From Herbiconiux sp. A18JL235 (lineage in GTDB: Bacteria > Actinomycetota > Actinomycetes > Actinomycetales > Microbacteriaceae), in the NCBI RefSeq assembly GCF_040939305.1, contig NZ_CP162511.1, positions 2,542,001-2,606,000 of the forward strand: DNA of 64,000 bases, in the 5' to 3' direction. Position numbers and translations under genes: made by a program. The notes under the pieces were generated by a model. It was not told the origin of the DNA. It made no database searches and saw nothing but the letters and a program-made list of their open reading frames with translations. Every line of letters begins with the position of its first letter. The stretch's first letter is position 1. Below are positions 34,629-42,355 of this stretch, piece by piece.

Positions 34629-36984
34629 GGCCGGGTGCGGCGGGAGGGGTCGACGACTCGACCTGCACGCCGACGGAGGCCGTCTCGCCTGGGCTCACCA
34701 ATTCGGCCCAGTGGGATCCGGTGCAGGTGACGGTGCCGCTCGCGACGACGCAGCTCATGCCCCACGAGCTCACCACGGAGGTGGCGTTCGGGTCGGTCCA
34801 CGAGGCGGTCCAGCCGCTCTGGCCGCCGTCGTTCTTCACCGCGAGTTCGGCGACGTAACCCGACTCCCAGATGCTCTGCAGCGTCCACGTCGCCGACAGG
34901 TCGCCCGCGGTCGCCGTCGCGCCTTCGCCCCGGCCGCCCGTCGCGCCCACGCCCCCACCGCCGCCCGCGTCTCCCGTCGCCGACGGGTCGGGGCTCGTGC
35001 CGGGCCCACCGCCGCCGGGGCCTGCCGAGGCGGGGGGGCCGGGCAGGCCGGGGGCCGCGGTGCCACCGATCTTGCCTCTCGAGCCGGGGCCGCCGATGCC
35101 CGGGGTCGCCGCCCCGCTCGCCGCGTCGTCCGACCCGCTGGCGCCGCCTGCGCCACTCGAAGCACCCCCTGGTGCCGGCGCCGGCCGCAACCACGGCTTC
35201 ACCGACTCGGGTGCGGGGCCGGGCACCTCGGCAGGCGCAGGGGCAGCAGCATCCGTCTCACCCGCTGCGCCGCCGGCCACCCCGCCCGCCGCCGGCGCGT
35301 GCACCGCAACGGGCGACCCCGGCCCGAGCAGCGGGCCGAGGGCGGCCACCTTCTCGGCCTGCGGGGTCACCCAGTCGTCCTGCACGAGCCCGCCGGTATC
35401 GCCCGAGTTCGGGTTGAACGACCAGTACGAGAAGCTCATGCCGTTCGCGGCGAGGTAGCCGACGATGGTCTCGAACCAGGCCCGGTCGGCGTCGGTCTCG
35501 AGCTTCGAGCCGAACTCGCCGAGGAGAACGGGGGCGGTGCCCGATGTGGCGAGGTACCCCCAGTTCGCGTCCCAGACACCCGGCAGGTTGGCCGGGTAGT
35601 CGGCAGCGGTGAACCAGCTCTGGGCGTAGATCGATCCGGGATAGTCGTGCGGTGAGTACACCACGCGTCCGGGCACAGAGAGCTCGACGGGCGCGTCGCC
35701 CGCATCGGCGAGGCCGCCGCCCCACCAGGTGAAGTCGCCGTTTCCCTGCCGTTCCACGCCCTCCACCACGATCAGCAGCCGCGGGTTGACCGCCAGCACC
35801 GCGTCACCGGCCCTCGTCGCGGCGGCGCGCCAGTCGACGGCCGGGTCGCCACAGCCCCAGCAGGCAGCACCGTGCGGCTCGTTGTGGAGGTCGACGCCGA
35901 TCACGGCGGGCTCGTCGCGATAGCGCTTGGCGAGCGCCGTCCAGTCGGCGATCCAGGTCGCCTCGCTGAAGCGATCGGTGTACCACAGCTCCGACTGCGC
36001 CCCCGAGTCGGGCCGATGCCGGTCGAGCAGCACCGTCAGCCCGTACGACTTCGCCGTGGCGACGACGGCGTCCATGAGCTCCAGCGGCGTGAGATCGACG
36101 AGGCCGGGGTTCGCCGAGGCGTTGATCGAGGTCGTCGCGGTCTGGGCGAGGCACTCGTTCGAGAACGGCAGACGGATGCTCGTGAACCCCATCGACGCGA
36201 TCTGCGCCATCCCCGCATCCAGACTGATCGACCACAGCCCGTGCGGCGCGCAGTTGCTCGTCTCCATGCCGAACCAGGCCACGGCCTTGATCACGTACGG
36301 CTCGCCCGATTCGGTGACGATCGTCGACCCTTCGGTGTGCAGCCAGCCCGGGATCTCGCGCGGCGCCTGTGTCGCGGCCGGGTCGGGGGCGCCGGTTGCG
36401 GGGGCGGCGGTCGAGGGCGCAGGTGCGGGCTCCGAGGGGTTCATCGTGCCTCCTGGATCGCTCGCGCCCGAGGTGCCCGGCACCGCCGGCGCCAGCGTCT
36501 GGTCGGCAGCCACCCCGGAATGCTTCGGCCGAGGCGTCACGTCGACGACCCCCTCACCCACCGAACCATCGAGGCCCGCCGCATCCGTCACGCCCCCCTC
36601 GATGCCCACGGATCCGCCCGCCGCCGGACTCGCCGAGGGAAACGCATCCGTCGCCACACCCGCCCCGCCGCCCGCCGCCGGGCTCGCCGAAGGAAGCGCA
36701 TCCGTCGCCACACCCGCCCCGCCGCCCGCCGCCGGACTCGCCGAGGGAAACGCATCCGTCGCCACACCCGCCCCGCCGCCCGCCGCCGGACTCGCCGAGT
36801 TAGGCGCATCCGCCGGGCCCCAGGCCGCGGTGGTGGCCGCCGCCCGGTTGGCGGAGAGCACGGCCGAGGTCACCGACACCGCCGTGGCGGTGCCCACCAC
36901 GGCGAGCACGAGCACAAGGCCAGCCGCGATGCCGCGCCGGCGCTCGCGCGCCCCGCGTTCCCCCGGCGTCACCACGACCCGCAC
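34609..36984 (-). CDS. Secreted/anchored GH5 cellulase with C-terminal CBM2
   Basis: A 791-residue endo-beta-1,4-glucanase. The N-terminal membrane/signal helix (IAAGLVLVLAVVGTATAVSV) lacks a clear processing site. It is followed by a long low-complexity linker with four 18-residue repeats, a GH5 barrel and a second Gly/Ala/Pro-rich linker, then about 100 residues resembling a CBM2 cellulose-binding module (SATWTLQSIWESGYVAELAV ... WTASWTDPN). Catalytic Glu residues lie in DLHNEPHG (acid/base) and LLGEFGSKL (nucleophile). I chose the GTG at 36984, which has GGAGCGGG upstream. A longer frame back to 37098 would start inside a palindromic repeat and is less likely. Confidence 0.88.
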   Translation of the reverse strand: MRVVVTPGERGARERRRGIAAGLVLVLAVVGTATAVSVTSAVLSANRAAATTAAWGPADAPNSASPAAGGGAGVATDAFPSASPAAGGGAGVATDALPSASPAAGGGAGVATDAFPSASPAAGGSVGIEGGVTDAAGLDGSVGEGVVDVTPRPKHSGVAADQTLAPAVPGTSGASDPGGTMNPSEPAPAPSTAAPATGAPDPAATQAPREIPGWLHTEGSTIVTESGEPYVIKAVAWFGMETSNCAPHGLWSISLDAGMAQIASMGFTSIRLPFSNECLAQTATTSINASANPGLVDLTPLELMDAVVATAKSYGLTVLLDRHRPDSGAQSELWYTDRFSEATWIADWTALAKRYRDEPAVIGVDLHNEPHGAACWGCGDPAVDWRAAATRAGDAVLAVNPRLLIVVEGVERQGNGDFTWWGGGLADAGDAPVELSVPGRVVYSPHDYPGSIYAQSWFTAADYPANLPGVWDANWGYLATSGTAPVLLGEFGSKLETDADRAWFETIVGYLAANGMSFSYWSFNPNSGDTGGLVQDDWVTPQAEKVAALGPLLGPGSPVAVHAPAAGGVAGGAAGETDAAAPAPAEVPGPAPESVKPWLRPAPAPGGASSGAGGASGSDDAASGAATPGIGGPGSRGKIGGTAAPGLPGPPASAGPGGGGPGTSPDPSATGDAGGGGGVGATGGRGEGATATAGDLSATWTLQSIWESGYVAELAVKNDGGQSGWTASWTDPNATSVVSSWGMSCVVASGTVTCTGSHWAELVSPGETASVGVQVESSTPPAAPGLTLARR
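36617..36812 (-). repeat. Four 54-bp in-frame repeats in the cellulase linker
   Basis: Units begin at 36617, 36671, 36725 and 36779 with an exact 54-bp period and encode copies of an 18-residue unit (SASPAAGGGAGVATDAFP or close variants). The middle copies differ by only a few bases, so expansion is recent. The fourth is truncated. The repeats lengthen the flexible linker between the membrane segment and the GH5 domain. Confidence 0.9.
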
Positions 36985-37059
36985 CCCCGCTCCCGCGCGG
37001 GCGCTCCGCCCGCACCCCCATCTTCCCCCGGTTCGCCCGTCCCCCGCTCCCTCCTGCGG

Positions 37060-37117
37060 CTTCTCCCGCACAAAGTCCGTGAAGACCGAGGTCTTCACGG
37101 ACTTTTTCGGGGAGAAG
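37060..37117. repeat. Long palindromic element, copy 1
   Basis: A perfect 16-bp inverted repeat AAAGTCCGTGAAGACC / GGTCTTCACGGACTTT with a 2-base centre (37072-37105) is extended outward, after a short mismatch, by CTTCTCCCG on the left and CGGGGAGAAG on the right. It lies between the end of mftD and the start of the cellulase gene. It could be the mftD terminator, being symmetrical, and T-rich on the right. The 269-bp gap 36985-37253 holds only this, its second copy and GC-rich filler. Confidence 0.8.
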
Positions 37118-37182
37118 TGGGGGGGGCGGGGCGGGTTCAGGTGACCGGGCGGAACGCGCCCACACCCAGACCTGTCTCCGCG

Positions 37183-37237
37183 TTGTCCCGCACAAAGTCC
37201 GGGAAGACCGAGGTCTTCACGGACTTTGTCGGGGAAA
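37183..37237. repeat. Long palindromic element, copy 2
   Basis: Second copy of the preceding palindrome, 122 bp away in the same orientation. Core arms at 37194-37209 and 37212-37227 differ by one mismatch (left arm AAAGTCCGGGAAGACC). The outer arms TTGTCCCG and CGGGGAAAAG are related but not identical to copy 1. It begins 17 bp after the mftD stop codon, the expected place for a terminator. Confidence 0.8.
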
Positions 37238-37253
37238 AGTGCGTGAGTGGGGG

Positions 37254-38588
37254 CTAGGGCTGGTCGGCCTCGGCCTTCGCGAGGGGCTTGGCCGCGCGGG
37301 AGGGGGTGCGGGAGGTCTTCTGCGGGGCGCGGGCCGGAGGCTCGGTGCCCGCACCCGTCTCCCCGCCGGCCGAGGTGACCGCGCCGGCACCGGCCGCTCC
37401 CCCGTCGCCCTCAGAGCCGCCGCCGAGGGTGCGCTCGAACCCGGCCGGGATGCTGAGGTCGTCTCGCCCGAGCTCGTGCACCGAGGAGTGCCCGGTGCCG
37501 AGCACCGCCGAGTCGAGCCCCCCGCGCAGGATGTCGAGCACGTTCTCCACCCCCGCCTGCCCGTTCGCGGCGAGACCCCACAGGTAGGCCCGGCCGATCA
37601 TCACGGCCCGGGCCCCGAGCGCCACGGCCTTCGCCACGTCGCCGCCGCGCCGCACGCCTCCGTCGAGAACGACCTCGATCTGGTCGCCGACCGCCGCGAC
37701 GACCGAGGGCAGCACCCGGATGGTCGCCGGCGTCGTGTCGAGGTTGTTGCCGCCGTGGTTCGACACCGAGATGGCAGTGACCCCCGCATCCACAGCCCGG
37801 CGGGCGTCGTCGACCCGGGTCACGCCCTTCAGCATGAACGGCCCGCCCCACTGCTCGCGCATCCACACCACGTCGTCCCACGACGGGGGCGGGGTCTGCA
37901 TCCACTCGTAGTAGGCGCCGAAGAACGTCGGCGCCGAGCCCCCGGGCGGCTGCAGATTGGGTGCGGTGAGGTCGGGCAGCTTGCGGGTCTTCGCGAAACG
38001 CAGCAGCCAGGCCGGATGCGGCAGCACGTTGGGTGCGAACTTCACCATGGTCTTCAGGTCGAGCTTCTCCGGGATCGACGGGGAACCCCAGTCGCGCCCG
38101 TTCGAGAACGACCAGTCGAGAGTCGCGATGAGCCCCTTCGCGCCCGCCGCGCGCGCCCGCTCCATGCGCTGGATCATGGCGTCGCGCGTTCCCGTCCAGT
38201 ACATCTGGTACAGCGTGTTCGGGTTGGCGGCGGTCACCTCCTCCACCGGCTTCGAGGCGAACGACGACAGCCCCATCGAGATGCCGCGGTTCGCGGCCGC
38301 CCGGGCCACGGCCACCTCGCCGTCGGGGTGCACCGCCTGCACGCCGGTCGGCGAGATCATCACCGGGAACGACAGGTCGAGCCCCATCACCGAGGTGGCG
38401 AGGTCGCGGGTGGCCTTGTGCCCGGCGACGTGCGGCGCGAAGCCGAGCTCGCTGAAGGCGCCGATGTTGTCGTCGATCGTCGTGCCCCGCTCGGAGCCGG
38501 CGACGAGCGCCCCGTACACCGAGGAGGGAAGCTGCTTCTTGGCCCGGCGCTGCGCCTCGGCCACGGTCTCGAACCATGCGTTCGCCAT
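37254..38588 (-). CDS. mftD: Pre-mycofactocin synthase MftD
   Basis: A 444-residue FMN enzyme of the L-lactate dehydrogenase/alpha-hydroxyacid oxidase fold. In mycofactocin synthesis it oxidatively deaminates the 3-amino-5-[(4-hydroxyphenyl)methyl]-4,4-dimethylpyrrolidinone (AHDP) to the redox-active alpha-keto lactam. Visible blocks: MISPTGVQAVHPDGEVAVAR, the FMN-binding LKGVTRVDDARRAVDAGV, the catalytic SNHGGNNLD with its His, and VVLDGGVRRGGDVAKAVALG. A roughly 50-residue Ala/Pro/Thr-rich tail after PAGFERTLGG is extra to the family core. It has its own upstream motif, shared with the mftA/mftR promoter, and sits 91 bp from the VWA gene. It is therefore probably a separate transcription unit as well as operon-end gene. 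Confidence 0.93.
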   Translation of the reverse strand: MANAWFETVAEAQRRAKKQLPSSVYGALVAGSERGTTIDDNIGAFSELGFAPHVAGHKATRDLATSVMGLDLSFPVMISPTGVQAVHPDGEVAVARAAANRGISMGLSSFASKPVEEVTAANPNTLYQMYWTGTRDAMIQRMERARAAGAKGLIATLDWSFSNGRDWGSPSIPEKLDLKTMVKFAPNVLPHPAWLLRFAKTRKLPDLTAPNLQPPGGSAPTFFGAYYEWMQTPPPSWDDVVWMREQWGGPFMLKGVTRVDDARRAVDAGVTAISVSNHGGNNLDTTPATIRVLPSVVAAVGDQIEVVLDGGVRRGGDVAKAVALGARAVMIGRAYLWGLAANGQAGVENVLDILRGGLDSAVLGTGHSSVHELGRDDLSIPAGFERTLGGGSEGDGGAAGAGAVTSAGGETGAGTEPPARAPQKTSRTPSRAAKPLAKAEADQP

Positions 38589-38640
38589 CGAACTCCCACT
38601 CTCCCCTCACCCTCTGCGGTGAGGATCACATCCATCATAA

Positions 38641-38655
38641 TGACACCGGGTGCCA
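38641..38655. promoter_or_regulatory. Candidate MftR operator upstream of mftD
   Basis: TGACACCGGGTGCCA, a near-palindrome TG-A-CACC-G-GGTG-C-CA, lies 53 bp upstream of the mftD start. Thirteen of 15 bases match the motif in the mftA/mftR divergent promoter (44967-44981), and both are preceded by TAA. On the mftD strand a CATTATGAT (-10-like) follows directly, as CATTAGTAT does at mftA. That MftR is the binder is inferred. Confidence 0.6.
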
Positions 38656-38679
38656 GAACATACCGTCCGGGCGCCCAAA

Positions 38680-39564
38680 TCACTCCCGGAACACGGCACC
38701 GAGTGCCGGGGCGACGTCGTGGAAGCCCCGGATGGCCCTGAACGTACCCCTCCCGAACCGCGCCAGCTCGCGCCCGAGCTCGACGTCCTTCTCGCCGCTG
38801 GTGTCGAGCAGCACGTCGAGCCTCGGCAGCCGCGCGGCGAACGGCCTCGGATCGGGCCCCGCGTTGTGCACGCAGTCCGACAGCAGGATGACCCGCGCGT
38901 TGCGCTCCGGCACCCCGGCGAGCTGCTCGGCGGCGATCTTCAGCGGGAAGGCGACGTTGGTGAGCCCCCGGGCCGGCAGCCGCAGCATCTCGTCGAGGAG
39001 CTCCATGGGCCGCACCGGGTCGCCGAGCCGGTGCAGCACCGCGGCATCCGACCAGAACGCCACCACGGCGAGCGCGTCGTGCGCGAGCTCGGCGGCCAGC
39101 GCCCCGACCGTCGCCGCGGCCGTGCGCACCCGCTCGCCCTTCATCGAGCCCGAGACGTCGACCGCGAGCACGACCGAGCGGCGTGCTCGCACGCGCTCGC
39201 GCACGATCACGTCCTCCTCCTCCGGCAGAGGCTTCTCGGCGAGCATCTGCAGCGTGAGGTCGAGATCGATCTCGTCGCTGCCGCCGCGGTAGGGCACGCT
39301 CTTCAGCTGCCCCCATCCGCGGTCGCGGGCTCCGTCGGCGCGCGGCTTCGGCACCGACAGCCGCGAGGCGATCTGCGCCGCCCGCTCGCGTACGAGCGCA
39401 TCGACGGGCGCGGCGTCGAGTTCCTCGGCGAGGAGGAGCACGCCCTCGTCGTCGGTGAAACCCTCGCCCGAGCCCGAGGGCCGCGGCTTCGCAGCACTCC
39501 CCCGCCCCGGCCCGGGCTGCGCACGGAGCACCAGCCCCGAGCCGCTGCCCGAGACCGAGTACAC
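38680..39564 (-). CDS. VWA domain protein paired with the MoxR ATPase
   Basis: A 294-residue protein with a C-terminal von Willebrand A domain. The metal-ion-dependent adhesion site is complete: DVSGS (136-140), the Thr of GLTNVAFPL and the Asp of LLSDCVHNAG. Residues 1-120 are a helical, charged N-domain. It belongs with MoxR AAA ATPases, which together act as a cofactor-insertion or activation chaperone for dehydrogenases and metalloenzymes. The start is uncertain. The GTG used here has no clear ribosome site, and the open frame continues 35 codons further upstream to a TGA which is the MoxR stop, in the same reading frame. Homologues may begin earlier, or an indel may be present. Confidence 0.8.
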   Translation of the reverse strand: MYSVSGSGSGLVLRAQPGPGRGSAAKPRPSGSGEGFTDDEGVLLLAEELDAAPVDALVRERAAQIASRLSVPKPRADGARDRGWGQLKSVPYRGGSDEIDLDLTLQMLAEKPLPEEEDVIVRERVRARRSVVLAVDVSGSMKGERVRTAAATVGALAAELAHDALAVVAFWSDAAVLHRLGDPVRPMELLDEMLRLPARGLTNVAFPLKIAAEQLAGVPERNARVILLSDCVHNAGPDPRPFAARLPRLDVLLDTSGEKDVELGRELARFGRGTFRAIRGFHDVAPALGAVFRE

Positions 39565-39669
39565 GGTGGGGTCTTCGTCGAGCTGCTTCGGCCGCCGGCG
39601 CAGCGGCTTGGCCCCGCGCGGTGCGTCGTCGCGGCGCCGGGAGACGGGGGTGTCGGCCTCGACCGCTCT

Positions 39670-40590
39670 TCACCCCGGCTCGGCCCTCGCCGGCTCCAGC
39701 ACGAAGTGGTCTTCCCAGATCTCGCGCAGCACCCGTTCCGGAGTCGTCTCCACCGCCTCGTCGACGTGGATGCGCCCCGACAGCGACACCAGCATCGCGT
39801 CGAAGAAGGTGGCCCGGTAGGCCTCCTCGTCGTCGACGTCCTGCCCCCGCAGCCCGAGCAGCTCGTGGGTCACCAGGGTGCAGTCGATGGCACCCCGCAC
39901 GCTCGACCCCTGACGCACATCCGGATGCTCGCGCGTCGCCCGCGTGACCGCGACCGCGTCGGGGATGATGCGGGCGGCGGCAGCGGCACCCGAGCCCGAG
40001 CCGAGCCCGGTGCGGAGGGCGACGATGCCGCGCTCGGCCTCGGCGTCCTGATAGCCGACGACGATGCGGTTGAGCCGGTCGCTCACGCTCGTGGACAGCC
40101 GTGTCGTGCCCACGTTGTCGAACGGGTTCATCGAGGCGATCACCCGGAAGGTGGGCAGCGCCTCCACGCGCCCCACCCTCGGCACCTCGATCGACCGGTC
40201 GGCCATCGCGGTGAGGAGGGTGTTCAGCGTGTCTTCCGGGGCACGGTTGAACTCCTCGATGTAGAGGAAGCCGCCTCGCCGCATCGCTTCGACGAGGGGC
40301 CCGGGCACGAAGTTGTCGGCGCTGTAGTCCTCCCGCAGCACCCGGGCCGGGTTGTGGTGGCCGACGAGCTTGCCGGAGGTGAGGTCGGCGTTGCCCTCCA
40401 CGAACACCAGCGGAATGCCCCACTCCTCGGTGATGGCTTTCAGCATCGTGGTCTTCGAGGTGCCGGGCGGGCCCTCGAGCACCAGGTCGCGACCCGCCGA
40501 GACGGCCGCGAGGGCGAGCTCGAGCTCGCGCTCACGGCCGACCAGGTGGGCGGCAACCCGCCGACGGGTGGCCTCCAGCGATTCACCCAT
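39670..40590 (-). CDS. MoxR-family AAA ATPase
   Basis: A 306-residue AAA+ ATPase. Walker A is GPPGTSKT (residues 40-47), Walker B GGFLYIEEFNRAP (~105-118), followed by sensor 1 FRVIASMNPFDN and an Arg finger region TRLSTSVSDRLNR. MoxR ATPases work with VWA partners to activate or load cofactors into enzymes such as methanol dehydrogenase, CO dehydrogenase or nitric oxide reductase. The ATG lies 2 bp after the SDR stop, so it is translationally coupled to the dehydrogenases, and the VWA gene follows. Its likely client is therefore a mycofactocin-dependent dehydrogenase (inference). Confidence 0.9.
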   Translation of the reverse strand: MGESLEATRRRVAAHLVGRERELELALAAVSAGRDLVLEGPPGTSKTTMLKAITEEWGIPLVFVEGNADLTSGKLVGHHNPARVLREDYSADNFVPGPLVEAMRRGGFLYIEEFNRAPEDTLNTLLTAMADRSIEVPRVGRVEALPTFRVIASMNPFDNVGTTRLSTSVSDRLNRIVVGYQDAEAERGIVALRTGLGSGSGAAAAARIIPDAVAVTRATREHPDVRQGSSVRGAIDCTLVTHELLGLRGQDVDDEEAYRATFFDAMLVSLSGRIHVDEAVETTPERVLREIWEDHFVLEPARAEPG

Positions 40591-40592
40591 CC

Positions 40593-41435
40593 TCACTTCA
40601 CCGTGTATCCGGCGTCGATCTTGAGCTCGGTTCCCGTGACGTACCGCGCCTCGTCGGAGGCGAGGTAGAGCACCGCGTTCGAGATGTCGATCGGCTCCAC
40701 CCACGGCACGGGCAGGGCGTTCGTGGTGGCGAACACCTCGGCCGCCTCCTCGCGGGTGGGGTGCTCGACGTGCGGCAGGAACAGCCTGAACGTCGCCTCA
40801 TTGAGGATCATGTCGGTCGCGACCCCGGTGGGGTGCACGGTGTTCACCCGGATGCGGTGCGGAGCGAGCTCGAGCGCCAGCGTGCGCATGATGCCCACCA
40901 CCGCATGCTTCGACGCCGTGTAGGCGACCACGTTCGGCGTGCCCTTGAGACCGGCCGTCGACGACGTGAGCACGATCGATCCACCGGTGCCCTGCTCGAT
41001 CAGGTGCGGGATGACGGCTTTCGCCGTGTGCCACACGCCCTTCGCGTTGATGTCGTTCACCATGTCCCACTCGGCGTCCTCGACCAGCTGCGACTGCTCG
41101 CCGAACGCGAAGACACCCGCGTTCGCCGAGACGATGTCGACGTGGCCGAGCTGCGCGACCCCCTCGTCGACCGCCGCCTTCAGCGCGTCGAAGTCGCGCA
41201 CATCCGCTTTGGTGGCCACGATGCGCCGGTCGAGCGCCTCGATCTGGCGCACGGTCTCGGCGAGGTCGTCCTCCGTGGCGCCGGCGTAGTACTTCTCCAT
41301 GCCGGGGATCGACTCCGCGATGTCGACGGCGATGATGTCGGCACCCTCCTCGGCGAGCCGCAGCGCGTGGCTGCGACCCTGCCCGCGCGCCGCGCCCGTG
41401 ATGAACGCGACCTTGCCCTCTACTCGTCCTGCCAT
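40593..41435 (-). CDS. Mycofactocin-coupled SDR family oxidoreductase (third of three)
   Basis: A 280-residue short-chain dehydrogenase beginning MAGRVEGKVAFITGAARGQG, the signature start of the mycofactocin-coupled SDR group. These carry a non-exchangeable NAD(H) and use mycofactocin as external electron acceptor. The family insert DLAETVRQIEALDRRIVATK (~residues 52-71) is present. Catalytic Ser is in VLTSSTAG and YTASKHA supplies Tyr and Lys. The ATG has a good GAGAGGAG ribosome site; a longer frame upstream does not. It lies 13 bp after the second SDR and 2 bp before moxR. The alcohol substrate is unknown. Confidence 0.93.
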   Translation of the reverse strand: MAGRVEGKVAFITGAARGQGRSHALRLAEEGADIIAVDIAESIPGMEKYYAGATEDDLAETVRQIEALDRRIVATKADVRDFDALKAAVDEGVAQLGHVDIVSANAGVFAFGEQSQLVEDAEWDMVNDINAKGVWHTAKAVIPHLIEQGTGGSIVLTSSTAGLKGTPNVVAYTASKHAVVGIMRTLALELAPHRIRVNTVHPTGVATDMILNEATFRLFLPHVEHPTREEAAEVFATTNALPVPWVEPIDISNAVLYLASDEARYVTGTELKIDAGYTVK

Positions 41436-41448
41436 GGTCCCGCTCCTC

Positions 41449-42282
41449 TCACTTGATCGCCGCACCGGCGTCGACGGGCAGCATGACCCCCGTGACGTAG
41501 CGCGACTCGTCGGAGGCCAGCCAGAGCACGGCGTTCGAGATGTCGACCGGGTCGACCCACGGGATGGGAATGGCGTTCATCGCGATGGCGCTGTCGGCGA
41601 AGTCCTTCTGCGTGGGGTTCTCGAGGTCGGGCCGGAACAGCTTGTAGGTGCCCTCGTTCTGCACCATCGGGGTGTCGACGGTGGTGGGGTGGATGCTGTT
41701 CACCCTGATGAAGTCGGGTGCCAGTTCGAGCGCCAGGGTGCGCATCAGCCCGACGACACCGTGCTTCGCCGAGACGTAGTGGGCGATGTTCGGGTAGGCG
41801 AAGATGCCGGCGTCGGAGCTGGTGAGGATGATCGACCCGCCGTTGCCTCCGGCCTTCAGGTGCGGGATTGCCGCCTTGGCCGTGCGCCACACGCCGTTGA
41901 GGTTGATGTCGACCATGTCGGCCCATTCCTCGTCGGGAATGTCTTCGGCGCGGTTCGGCGACCCGGCGATGCCGGCGTTGGCCGAGACGATGTCGAGCCG
42001 CCCGAGCTGGGCGACGCCGTCGTCGAGCACCGACTTCAGCTGGTCGAAGTCGCGCACGTCGGCCTTCGCGGCGACGATGCGGCGGTCGAGTGCCTCGACC
42101 TGGCGCACGGTCTCGGCGAGGTCCTCCTCGGTGGCCGGCGGTGCGTTGTTCGCCGCCACCGGAGCGCAGATGTCGACGGCGATGATGTCGGCGCCCTCCT
42201 GGGCGAGCCGCAGCGCGTGGCTGCGCCCCTGCCCCCGCGCCGCGCCGGTGATGAATGCGACCTTGCCCTCTACACGCCCCAT
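41449..42282 (-). CDS. Mycofactocin-coupled SDR family oxidoreductase (second of three)
   Basis: A 277-residue paralogue starting MGRVEGKVAFITGAARGQG. The NAD-binding glycine motif GAARGQG and insert DLAETVRQVEALDRRIVAAK are intact. Ser is in ILTSSDAG, and YVSAKHG supplies Tyr and Lys. It is about as similar to its neighbours as to each other by eye, so the triplication is not very recent. The substrate-loop region (PMVQNEGTYKLFRPDLENPTQ) differs from the other two, implying different alcohols. The upstream gap contains a duplicated GC hairpin. Confidence 0.93.
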   Translation of the reverse strand: MGRVEGKVAFITGAARGQGRSHALRLAQEGADIIAVDICAPVAANNAPPATEEDLAETVRQVEALDRRIVAAKADVRDFDQLKSVLDDGVAQLGRLDIVSANAGIAGSPNRAEDIPDEEWADMVDINLNGVWRTAKAAIPHLKAGGNGGSIILTSSDAGIFAYPNIAHYVSAKHGVVGLMRTLALELAPDFIRVNSIHPTTVDTPMVQNEGTYKLFRPDLENPTQKDFADSAIAMNAIPIPWVDPVDISNAVLWLASDESRYVTGVMLPVDAGAAIK

Positions 42283-42301
42283 CGCGTGCTCCCTTCGTCA
42301 T

Positions 42302-42343
42302 GGCCCCGGCGGGGCCGGTTGATGCGGCCCCGGCGGGGCCGGT
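42302..42343. repeat. Tandem GC hairpins between two SDR genes
   Basis: GGCCCCGGCGGGGCCGGT occurs twice within 42 bp (start-to-start 23-24 bp) in the 73-bp gap between SDR genes. Each copy folds as GGCCCC-GGC-GGGGCC, a 6-bp stem with a 3-base loop. Placed inside an operon, it may attenuate or stabilise the message rather than end it. Confidence 0.75.
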
Positions 42344-42355
42344 GAACGTTCGGGT

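Noticed and set aside
37072..37098. Upstream start for the cellulase gene inside the palindrome
   Set aside because: No ribosome site, and the extra residues are not signal-peptide-like; the GTG at 36984 has a purine-rich site and precedes the hydrophobic helix closely.
38387..40423. Long leftward frame across MoxR, VWA and mftD
   Set aside because: Product is Arg/Ala-rich low complexity in another frame; the MoxR and VWA proteins have clear motifs in their own frame.
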